From: Nemania diffusa | Taxonomy: Eukaryota; Ascomycota; Sordariomycetes; Xylariales; Xylariaceae | Direction of reading: 5' to 3' | Assembly: GCA_038501195.1 (NCBI GenBank) | Contig: JBBPUQ010000008.1 | Coordinates: 4,350,501-4,414,500 of the forward strand | Length of the DNA stretch: 64,000 nt | Program-made: the position numbers and the translations under genes | Notes under the pieces: generated by a model | What the model was told of the DNA's origin: nothing | Databases searched by the model: none | What the model saw: only the letters and a program-made list of their open reading frames with translations | Part shown: positions 52,251-64,000 of the stretch, in pieces | Layout: every line of letters starts with the position of its first letter | How positions within the stretch are numbered: the first letter of the stretch is position 1

Positions 52251-55200
52251 ATTTAATTAACTAATATAAAAAAGTTAGTTTTTAAAAGCTAGTTATATTT
52301 TGTAGTTTTTTTTAAAGTTTAAATAATACAACTATTATATTAAGTTAAAATTATATTATAAATAAAAGTAAAACTATATTTAATTTTTTTATTATTATAA
52401 GTTTTAAAAAAGTTTATTTATTTTAAAAGTAAATAATTATTAATATTATTAATATTATTAATATAATTGTTATTATTAATATAGTTAATATTGTTAATAA
52501 TTAATATAAAACTAATATTACTTTTGCTTTTTATGTTATATTATTTAACGTATTTTTTTTATTTAGTAAGCTTTAAAAAAAGCTTTTTTTGTTTTTTTAT
52601 AAAATTTATAACTATATTAAAACTATATTTATTGTTTATATTTATAATATATATTAATTAGTTTATAATTATATTTAGTAAATTAAGTTATATAAATATA
52701 TTAACAAGTAAAAATAATAGCTTTATAGCATAAAAATATATACTAAAGTAATAATATAATTAACTTTTATATAAAACAAAGCAAACTATTAAAAATATAA
52801 AAAGCTGCTTAAAATATATATAAAAGTTGCTATTATAACTTTTTATTATTAAATATTTTAATAAAACAGTAAAACTAGTATACTTTTTAAATTTATACAG
52901 TATTATTTATTAAACAATATAATATTAGTATATTATAAAATATATATTAAATATTTATAACTTAAGCTAGTTTTTAGTTAATAATAAATAAGTAATTACT
53001 ATAAACAAAAATGCCTAGTTTAAAAAAGTTAGTACGTTATAATTTAAATAATTTTTTATACAATAAATCAAAAAGCTAAAGCAGTAATAAAAAATGCTAA
53101 AAAAATCAAATCGTTAGTTGTTGCTATGTTTTAACAATTATAAACACAAAAATTTTGTATATTTAAAATTAAATGTAATAAAAATATAAGTTCTAGTATA
53201 AACTCTGCAATAGTAAGTTTAATTGTTTTATAATATATAATAAAAGTTTTAATAGTTAAATGTAATATTTTAAACAGTTTAAACTTTGATATATCAACAA
53301 ACAAAAGTTTTAACTTTTTAAGCTGTAATTTTAATTTAATTATTTAGTATTAACTGTATATATAATAACTAAAAACAGCATTTATATTTATTAAATTTAT
53401 TATTAGCTGCGTTTATTTTAAACTGTTATTACTGCATTAAAATAAATAGCAATAATATACTGCTATTAAATAATATATTGTTTTTTTTAAACAAAGCAAT
53501 AACTTTTTTTTTTTTTAGTATTAAAAATATTTTAATATAAAGTTTATATAAGTTAAAAAGTATAAAAATATAAAAGTAACTGCTATTAAAATTTAATAAG
53601 CTTTTATATAAAGCAGTTTTAATAACAGTATTAAAAAAGTTTAGTTGTTTAAATAACTTTTTGTAAACTTTAAAAAAGTTAAAATTATATATATAAATAA
53701 CAGTTTATAATATTAGTTTATATATTTTACTGTATAATTTATACGCTTTGTTATATTATTTAAGCAATATTATATATATTAATATTTATACTATATTTGT
53801 TTATAATATAGTTTTAAATAAAATATTAGTTTTAATAGTGTTTTATATAATATTTATAAATATAGCTGTTTATTGCTATAAAATAGTTTTAAAAACAGTA
53901 AATGTACTTTATTTAAAATAATATTATTAAATTAAAATATATATTACTAAAACATATTATTTAATAATTATACTATGTTATATTTATATATAATATTTTC
54001 AATTTTAAGCTTATAACATTGTTACTTTTGCTTATTAAAAAAACAAATACTAAACTTTTGTTTTTATATTTAAAAGTATTAAAAAAATATACTGCTAATA
54101 CAAATAAATTAAAACAAATTCAAAAATAGCTAATTAATATATAAATGTTTAATATATAATTTTGTTAAAAACTAATTAATAAATAAATTAACATTAAATA
54201 AAACAAATATAGCAAATTTTTTAATAAGCTTAATAAAATAAATAATACATGTTAATATTAAAGTGTTAAAATTTTTAGTTAAAACAAAAAAACAAAAGTT
54301 ATATTTTATATAATTTGCTAAAACAAACAGTTAATATATTTATACAAATATAAACTATTAAAAGTTAACAGTTATAAAATATAACTATAAAACGCAGTAT
54401 TTGCAGTAAAAGCTGTAATTAAACAGCAATATTTATAACAGTATAAAAAATAACAAAATATACAGCTAGCTTTTGTAGTTTTAAAAAGTTTAAAAAATAT
54501 ATTTTATATTTACAAGTTATTTAAAAATAAATATGCTAGCTTAAAAATAGTAAAAAGTTTATATAAAATTAAAGTTTAATACAAGCAGTTTAAACTACAG
54601 CATATTAAACAAAAGCTAGCTTTTATTTAGTGTTTAAAAATACTGTTTATAAATATTATAAGCTTTTAACTAATATAGCAAAAAAAGCTTTTTAGTAAGC
54701 TTTTTTACTATATTTAATAAACTTATATTTTAAAATAAGTTTTATAAATATAAATATATTACAAACTTTTTAAATATATAATTAATTATTTGTTTTATAT
54801 AAATTAAACATTTTAACTTATAAAATAATATAAGTAATAAAATTAAAACATTAACTCGATTTTTAAACTTAGCAATATATAATATATTATAAAATTTAAA
54901 ATTTACTTAAGTTGTTTTAAAATTTAATAAATTAAAATTAATAGTTAACAAATATTTATAATAAAAGTTACAAATTGCTTTTTTTAAAATATCGTTTGCA
55001 GTAATATTTTTTATGTTATGTTTTTACAAAATAATAATTAAACTAGTAAAATAATACAACTTGTACTTGTTATATAACTATTTTAAATGTTTTTAAAACT
55101 TAGCAGTATATTTATATAATATATAATATTGCAAATAAATTTAGCGCTTTTGTATATAAGTTTAAACTTTAGTTCATAATATATTAGCTTTTGTTTATAC

Positions 55201-55911
55201 TTAAACAAACAATATAAAATATTAGTTTATAATAATATATAAGCAAAAATATTTAAACGCTAATAGTATACAGTTATTAATAAATAAAAACTATATATTA
55301 AAAAATAAATAAGCAATATATTGTTTAAAAACAAGCAATATATTTAAAAAAAACAAATATATATAATTAAATTTGCTAGCATTATAAATACTAAGTTATA
55401 TATTATATATTATATAAAATATAACAAATTAAAAAGTACAATGTAAATTTTGCAACAGTATAGTATAAAAAAAAAAAATATAAAACAAATAAAATATATG
55501 TTTTAAAAACACTTTTAAAAACTAAAGTTAAATAATATAACTATTAATATTATAACTTTTTTTAACTAAAAGTTATATTTACAATATAAAAAAAAAGTTT
55601 TTAGTTAATTAAAACAAAAGTTTAAGCTTATTATAATTTAATAATAAATGTTAAAACAATATTTTCTAATATATTAATTTTTTCTAAAATGCTATTTTAT
55701 TTATTAAATTATTATTTGTTAAAATATTATTAAATATAACTAAGTTATTATTAATAATATATTTAGCTAATTAAAACAAAATATTACTTTTTTTGTACTT
55801 ATTACTATTTAATATAGCTATTAGTGCTATTTTTAATACATATTTAATAAAAGTATATAAAAAAAATTTATAACTAAAATATTAAACAAGTTCAAAAAAA
55901 ATTAAAAAAAA

Positions 55912-56090
55912 AGCTTAAAAAATAAAATATTTGCAAAAATTAAATATTCCGTTTTTTAAAAGCCTTTAAATCATATAGTTTATTTTTTAAAAGCTTTCAA
56001 ATTAAATATTCCGTTTTTTAAAAGCTTTAAATCAAATAGTTCGTTTTTTAAAAGCTTTTAAATCAAATATTCCGTTTTTTAAAAGTTTTT
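55912..56090. repeat. 31-bp hairpin-arm tandem array, five right arms (copy 2)
   Basis: TTTTTTAAAA words at 55,958, 55,989, 56,020, 56,050 and 56,081. Three units keep ATTCCGTTTTTT, the best evidence for the ancestral CCG in the arm. Confidence 0.7.
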
Positions 56091-56419
56091 TAAAAACAAT
56101 AAGCAGTTTAATTAATAAATAAAAAAAACAAAAAATAAAATCGGCTAAAAAACATATTATAGTTACACACTTTTTAATATATCACTATTAATTAATATTA
56201 AACAAAGTTACATTTTTGTTTCAAAAAAGTAAAAAACTGCTATTTTAGCTAATTATACAAAAGAACTAAATTAAAAGCTACTTTTGTTAACTAAGCAGTA
56301 AACAACAAGTTTTTTAAAATATTAATATTTTTAATAAAATAATTATTAACAATAATAGCTTAAAGTTCAAATGTTGTTTTATTAATTGTTAAATAGTCAA
56401 GTTTAAAATTAAATAAGTT

Positions 56420-57180
56420 TAGTTTATTAAATATAGCGCTATTTAAATTTTTAACTGCAGCTTTGTTACTATTTGCTAAAAAAGTAGCAAAGCTTGTTCT
56501 ACTTTAATTATTACTATAAAAAAAGTTTAAAACTTTTAAACTATATTAAAAAACAGTATAATTTAAACTATTAAAAACAACATTTAATATATAATATAAT
56601 CGAAAAAGTAAACGTTAGTTATTTTTTAGCGTTTTAATTATATTAGCGCTATTAAAAAAAAAAGTAATATAGCAATAAAACAAAATATTAATTTAAAAGT
56701 TAATAAATTAAATAGTTAAATTGTTATAAGTTGCTATTAAAAGTAATAAAAATTTATAACTTTAAAATTTAATTATATATTAATGCTATAATTATACTAA
56801 AAATTTAATTAAAATAAAAAATAAAACAGTTAAGTTAAAAAATAAGCTAATTAAATCAAGTTGTAAGTTGTTTTAAATAAAATATTATTTAAAAAGCTAT
56901 ATTAACAGCGAAGTAAAAAAAAAGCAAAACTAGCTATTTAGCTAAAAAGCTTTTTATAGCAATACTTTTTACTTTTACGTTTATATTTTGTTTCGTTTTT
57001 TTTAGCTACATTTAACATTTAATAAAAGCATTGTTTTTATAATTGCGCTAATAATAAAATAATATATAAAATGTAAAACTAGTAACGTTGTTTTTATAAT
57101 AATATTAATAATAAAATAGTAATTAAAAGTATAAAATTAATAATGTTATATAATATTTATAATAATAATTATAAAAAAAA
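56420..57180. other. Moderately decayed tail after the second large unit
   Basis: About 760 bp keep scattered GCGC, CTGCAG and AACG words. They do not match the start of the 17.4-kb unit or the 51-bp repeats. No open frame is seen. It may be the right end of the inserted block, since composition drops to almost pure A/T directly after it. Confidence 0.5.
57031..57170. repeat. 57-bp tandem array, two and a half units
   Basis: TTGTTTTTATAA starts at 57,031 and 57,088, and a degenerate third start lies at about 57,146. G and C fall stepwise from the first to the third unit, following the regional drop in composition. Confidence 0.55.
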
Positions 57181-60153
57181 ATATAAAAATAAAATTAAAG
57201 TTTATTTTATAAAAAATATATAAATTAATAAATAAATAAAATATAATTAAAATAATAAAATAAATTATTTAGTTTTTTTTATTATATTTATTTTAAAAAT
57301 ATATATATATATTTTATATATTTTAATTTTAAAATAATAAAATATAATTATAAATTTAAATATAAATATATATATTATAATAAATATATTAAAATAAAAT
57401 ATTAATATTATATTTTAATAAGTTTTTTTATTTAAATTTATAATAATAAAAAAAATAAAATAAATTTTTTTAAAAAAAAATTTTTTTTTTAATATTATAA
57501 TAAAATAATAAAATATTTAATAATTATTTTTTTTATATTTATTATATATTATAATTTATTTTATATTTATATTTAAATAAATTTTTTTAATTTAAATTTA
57601 TAATAATAAAAAATATAAATTAATATATTTTATAATATTTTAATAAAATATTAAAAAATTAAATATTTATTTTTTTTATATTTATAATTTATTTTATATT
57701 TATTATTTAATATAATAAATTTAATTTAATATTTATATTATAAATATTATTTAATTTAAAATTAAAATAAAATTTATAATAATAATATTTATATTAAAAA
57801 AATTAAAAGAATAAATTTTAAATAATATATATAATATATATATAAAATATAAAATATATAAAATATATAAAATAAATATAATATATATAATATATAAAAT
57901 ATATAAAATATATAAAATATATAAAATATATAAAATATATAAAATATATAAAATGTATAAAATATAATTATTTATTTTTAAAATTAATTTATTTTATTTA
58001 TAATAATAATTTATTTATATAAATTTATTATAATATTAATATATATTTTTTAAATTAAATTAATTTTTATATATTAAAATATTATTTATTTAATAATATA
58101 ATTAAAATTTATTATTAAAATTTTATATATTATATATAAATATTTAATAATTAATTTATAATCTTTTATTTATTTATTATATTATTTAAATTATTAATAT
58201 AAAATATTTTTAATTTATATATATAAATATTATAATAATAATATAATATTAAATTAATTTAATTAATATTTTAATTAATATTATTAATTTTAAATTTAAT
58301 ATAATTTATTATTATTTTTAATTAATTTTATAAATATTTAATATTAATATTATTTTTTTTATTAATTATATTTTAATTTATATTATTTTTATAAAAATAA
58401 AATAAATTTTTATAATTTAAAAATATTTATATAAAAAATTATTATTATAAATATAATAATAATATAATTTTATTTATTAATATTTTATTTAAAAAATATT
58501 TTTAATTATTATAATAATTTTAAATTTTTTATATTTATATTATTTAAATTTATATTAAATAATTAAAAAAATATTTTATTTATATAATTAATATTTTATA
58601 TTATAATTTATTATATAATTATAATTATTATAAATATTAAATTATATATTATATTTAAATTTAATTTATAATTAAAATTATTATATTATTTTATAATTTA
58701 AAATTAAAATTATATATAAAAAAATTAAATATTTATTATTAAATATATTTAAAAAATATAATTTTAAATAATTTTTATTTTTATATATATTTAATATTTA
58801 TAATTTATAATTTAAAATATATAAAAATTTAAATTTAATAATTAAATAAATATTTTTAAAATTATTAATTAATTATAAAATAAAAATATAAAATTAATTT
58901 AATTAATATTTATAATTTATAATTATAAAATTATAATAAATTAAATAAATTATATAATAAATAAAATAAATATTATATTATAAAAAATATAAAATTTTTA
59001 AAATTTTTAAAATTATAAAATTATAAAAATTTTATTATATTATAAAAAATATTTAAATATAATTTAATATAAATTTTAAAATATAAATATAATATTATTA
59101 TAATATTTAAAATTTATATTTATTATAATATTATTAAATTTTTTATTTTAATTAAATATTATTTATTATTATATATATTAAATATATAATTATAATTATA
59201 TATTTTAATTTTAATTTTTTAATTTTTTTAATTTTTTTATAATAAATATATTTTAATTTTTAAATTTATATAATTTAAAATTTTATTTAAATTTTAAAAA
59301 AATTTATTTAATTTATTAATTTTATTATATATTTTATATTATTTTATTAAATAATATTTATTATTAAAATAAATTAATTAAATTAATTAAATTATATTAA
59401 AAATATAATTATATATATATATAAATAATTAAATATTTTATAAATATTATTTTTAATATATTATTTTAATTATATATTATATAAAATTATAAAATTTAAT
59501 TAATTATATTTATTATATTAATTTAATTAATTTTATTATTTTAAATAAAAATATATTATATATAATATTATTTATAATTTTATAAAATTTATTAATTTTT
59601 TATTTATATATTTATAATTATATAAATTATATTAAATTAATTATAAATTTATATATATAAATATAAAAAAATAATAAATTTTAAATTTTTTATTTTAAAT
59701 AATTTTAAATTAATAATAATTTAAATAAAAATTTTTTTTATTATTAATTATAAAATAAAAATATTTTAATTTATTTAAATTTAATTAATTAATTATTATA
59801 ATTATTTATTAAATTTTATTAAATTTATAAATTAATTTATAAATATATTTAAATTTATTTATATTATTTAATATATTTAAATTTTATTAATTTTATATAT
59901 ATATTTTTAATTTTATTAATTAATTAAATTATATAATATAATTAAAATTTAAAATATTAATATTAAAATTAATTTATTAAAATAAAATTATTATAATAAT
60001 AATATTTAAATAAATAAATAAAATATAAATTAATATAATAAATTAATAAAAATATTAATATTTATTTATTATATAATATATTATAATTTTATTAATAAAA
60101 ATTATTAATTTATTTATTTTATTTATATAATTTAAAATTTATAATTTAATATA

Positions 60154-60190
<37 letters not shown>

Positions 60191-62330
60191 TATTTAATTA
60201 AAATTTTAATAAATTAATTAAATAAATATAAAATAAAAAAATTTATTAAAATTTTTAAAATTAATAAATTTTATATAAATATATATATAAATAAATAAAT
60301 TAATAATTTTTATTAATAAATTTTAAAATTTAAAAATAAAATTTAAATATTTTAAATTATAATTATAAATTTATAAAATTAAAAATTAAAAATTAATTTA
60401 TTTTAAAAATAATTTTTATAATATATATTTTATTTTTTTATATAAAATATAAATAATAATTTTTATTAAATAATTAAAAATATATTAAATAAATTATTAA
60501 ATAAAATTAAATTTAAATATAATAAATATAAAATTTTTTTTAATATTTTTTTAATTAAATTTATATAAAATTTAATTAAATTATAAATTTTTTTATATAT
60601 TTTATAATTTTTTTTTATTTATAATTATATTTATATTTATAATAAAAATAATAATAATTTTAATTATTAAAATAATTTAATATAATATATTTATAATTTT
60701 ATATAATAAAATTAAATTTATATATAAATAAAAAATAAAAATTATATATTTTATATAAAAAATAAATTAAAATTTTTTTAATTATAATTAATTTAAAATT
60801 AATTATTAATATTAATTTTAATTTATATTATAAATTATATATAATAAAATTTAAATAAAATATAATATTATAATTATATAATATTATTATTATTTTAATA
60901 TTTAAAAAAAATATTTTATATATATAATATATATATATATATTTATTTTATAAATTAATTAAATATTTATTAATATTATATATAATAAAATATAATTAAT
61001 TATTTATTAAATAAAATATAAAATATATAAAATAAATTTTAATATTTAAAATTTTATATTTTAATTATAATTATATATATATATAATTAAATAATAAAAA
61101 TTAATATTTTTAATATATAATTAAATTTATTTTTTATTAATTTAATATATTTTTTATATTTTTTATTAAATAATTTATATAATAATATAATATTAATTAT
61201 AAATTTATTTTTTAATAATATATTAAATTTAATTATATAATTATATAATAATTTTTATTTAAAATATAATATTATTAAAATTTATAATATAATTAATATT
61301 TATAAAATTTTTTAAATAATTATATAAAAAATAATTATATTATTAAATTAAATAATTATTATATATAATTTATAAATTAATATATTTTTAATTATTTATT
61401 TATATTTAATTAAATTTTAATAAATAATATTATATTTTTATTATTTATAAATAATTTTATTATAAAAATAAAAAAATAAATTATATATAAATTATAAAAT
61501 ATAAATATTAAATTTTATTATAATTTTTAATTTAATATAATTATATTAATTTTTTAAATATTAATAATTTAAATAATAATAAATAATTTATATAAAATTT
61601 TTAATTAATAAATATTATATTTTAATATATTATTATATAAAATTTTTATATTAAAATTAATTTTAAATAATTATATTATTTAATTTTTATAATATAAAAT
61701 TAAAATCTTTTTTAATTATAAATTTTAAAATTATAAATTTAAAAATATTATTTTTTAATAATTAATAAATTAATATTATATATAATAATAATTATTTTAA
61801 TTTTTTAAAAATATTTATTTTTAAATTTAATAAATAAATATATATAAATTTATTAATTAATTATATATATATTTATATAATAATTTATAATTTATATAAT
61901 ATATTATAATTTTAACATAAAATAAAATTAAAAATTAAAATTAAATATTAATTTATTTATAAATTATTATAATTTTATATTATTAATTAAAATTTTTTAT
62001 ATAATTAAATATTTTTATATATAATTTTATATTTAAATTTTAATTTAAAAATTTAAATATTATAATATTTATTAAATTAATAATTTAATAAAATTTATAT
62101 ATATATATTAAATATAAATAATTAAAATTTAAATTAAAATTTTAATTAAATAAATAAAAAATATAAAAATTAATTAAAATTTATTAAATTTATAAAATTT
62201 ATAAATATATATATATAAATAATTTATATATAATTTTATTAATTATATTTTTTTTTATAATATATATATATAAATTAATATAAAATTTTATAATTTAAAA
62301 ATAAATTTTAAATTTTATAAATTTTTTTAA

Positions 62331-62368
<38 letters not shown>

Positions 62369-64000
62369 TTATTAATATTAATTAATAATTATAAAAAATA
62401 ATTATAAATTAATAAAATAAAAAAATAAAATTTAATTATAAAATAATTTTTATATTTAATATTTTATTTTTTATATAAAAAATAAATTAATATTTATATT
62501 AATTAAAAAAAATAAAATTAAATTAATTATTAAATAAAAAAAATTTAAATATTATAAAATTAAAATAATTTTTTATATAATAATTTTATTATTTTTATAT
62601 AAAAATTAATAAAATTTTAAATTATTTTATTTATTTTTATATTTATTTTTTTTTATAATTTTATTAAAATTTATAAATAAATTAATTATAATAATTATAA
62701 TTATAATAATTAAAATTAATTATTTTAATTTTTTAAATAAAAAATTATATTTATTTTTATATAAAAATAAAATTAAAAAAAATAAAATTAATTTAAAATA
62801 TTAAAATATTATAATTAATTTAAATAATATAATTATTTTAATATAATTATTAATATATTTTATTTAATATTTAAAAAAATATATATAATTAAAAATTAAA
62901 AATAAATAATTTATATAAATATTTATAATAATTTTTAATAATTAAATAAAATTTATATTTATAAATATTAATTATATATTTAAATAAATATTAATTATAA
63001 TAATTAAATATAATAAAAATATAAAAATATATAAAAAAATATTAAATAATTAATTTATATATATTTTTAAAAAATTTAATAAAAATAATAATAAAAATTT
63101 AAATAATAATATATTTATATAAATAATTTTAATATTTATATTAATAAATATATTAAAATAAATAATTATATAAATATATTTTTTAATATTATAATTAATT
63201 ATATTAAAATTAATAAAATTTATATATAATATATTTTAAAATTTAATTATTATAAAAAAATATTATTTTATATAATAATTATATAAATATATTTTAATAT
63301 ATTTAAATTTAAATTTATTTTAATTAATTAAAAATTTATATATAAAGTTTTATTTTTTAATTTATAAATAATATTATAAATTTTTTTTAATTAAAAAATA
63401 AATTATTATTATATATTAAATATTTATTTTATTTATAAATAATATAATATTAAATATTTAAAATAATTATATAATTATAATTATAAAAAAAATTTTATTA
63501 AAAATTATTATAATTATATAATAAAAATAATAAAAATAATAAAAAATATTTTATTTATAAAAAATTTAATTATTAAATTATTAATTATAATTATTAAAAA
63601 AAATTAAAAATAAAAAAAAATATTTTATTATATAAAAAATATAATATATTTATATTAAATTATAAAAATAATAAAAACTTTTTATATAATAATAAATTTA
63701 ATAATAATTTAAATTTTAAAATTAAAAATAAAATAATTTATTTTTTAATAAATTTAATATATTTTTATTATATAATAAAAAAAAATATATATATATTTAA
63801 AATTAAATATTAATATTAAATAATTTTTATTTAAATTATTAATATAATATAAAATATTAAAATATTTTATAAAATATTAATATAATTAAAATTTTAATTA
63901 TTAAAAAATTTTTTTATATAAATAAATTATATTTTAAATTATATAATAATTTAATTTAATAATATTAAAAATTTTAAAATTATAAATATTATAATAATTT
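57181..64000. other. Near-pure A/T DNA, no gene seen
   Basis: By eye, after 57,423 only about seven positions are G or C: 57,809, 57,955, 58,163, 61,707, 61,916, 63,347 and 63,678. Between 58,164 and 61,706 I find none. No frame, RNA or element end can be recognised. (TA)n runs lie at about 60,159-60,185 and 62,337-62,362. Old RIP-saturated repeat DNA or centromere-type heterochromatin are both possible. Confidence 0.7.
57880..57968. repeat. 9-bp microsatellite (ATATATAAA)n
   Basis: About eight consecutive copies of a 9-bp ATATATAAA-type unit, with one TG interruption near the end. Shorter, irregular versions precede it from about 57,830. Confidence 0.7.

Larger units (their letters stand above)
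38873..56419. repeat. 17.4-kb repeat unit, copy 2
   Basis: Second head-to-tail copy, joined to copy 1 without spacer; the last bases ATT are shared by the junctions. It ends where AAATTAAATAAGTTT leaves the copy-1 pattern. It is slightly longer (about 17.5 kb) because of extra 62-bp and 172-bp units. Both copies keep C or G at sites where the other has T or A, so they mutated independently. Short stop-free stretches such as 47,142-47,537 are low-complexity and not counted as genes. Confidence 0.85.

Noticed and set aside
21475..56419. Ribosomal DNA repeat
   Set aside because: The unit is longer than typical fungal rDNA units, and none of the highly conserved rRNA stretches is recognisable even allowing for C-to-T loss.
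57181..64000. Mitochondrial DNA or telomere
   Set aside because: No mitochondrial genes, GC clusters or TTAGGG repeats are seen. Composition is more extreme than usual fungal mitochondrial DNA.

Overview
The window reads as nuclear DNA of a filamentous ascomycete (Pezizomycotina-type fungus) in a genome shaped by repeat-induced point mutation (RIP). One compact island of balanced base composition (about 4,441-10,270) lies inside roughly 58 kb of A/T-dominated, stop-riddled DNA. The two copies of a large repeat differ by transitions only, which is the RIP signature. The genus cannot be named from the sequence.

Layout. 1-4,440 is strongly decayed AT-rich DNA with one less decayed patch (2,340-2,610). 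4,441-10,270 is the gene island. It holds a single intact, apparently intronless minus-strand gene (4,591-9,897, 1,768 aa) for a fungal NOD-like receptor: an unrecognised helical N-terminus, a NACHT NTPase with complete motifs, and a C-terminal solenoid of HEAT-like repeats about 33 residues long. Its promoter side (9,898-10,270) and 3' side (4,441-4,590) are also spared. 10,271-13,662 is strongly decayed. 13,663-57,180 is moderately decayed and looks like younger inserted material. It contains a 7.7-kb segment between two 51-bp direct repeats (13,663-21,475), then two head-to-tail copies of a unit of about 17.4 kb (21,475-38,874 and 38,873-56,419), then a short tail. 57,181-64,000 is almost pure A/T: I find only about seven G or C between 57,423 and the end.

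The 17.4-kb unit is the least explained object. A family of related hairpins (arms like TTAAAAAACGGAATATTT and its complement, eroded by RIP) punctuates it at gene-sized spacing. It also carries five internal tandem arrays (62, 172, 35, 69 and 31 bp), four of which differ in unit number between the copies, and a decayed reading frame with a Lys/Ala-rich tail that lies in the same frame in both copies. I read it as a large duplicated element, perhaps mobile, that was destroyed by RIP after the duplication. I cannot assign it to a known class.

Functionally, only the NLR-like gene is likely to be active. Proteins of this architecture act in fungal non-self recognition and regulated cell death. 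Everything else is repeat-derived, probably heterochromatic DNA.
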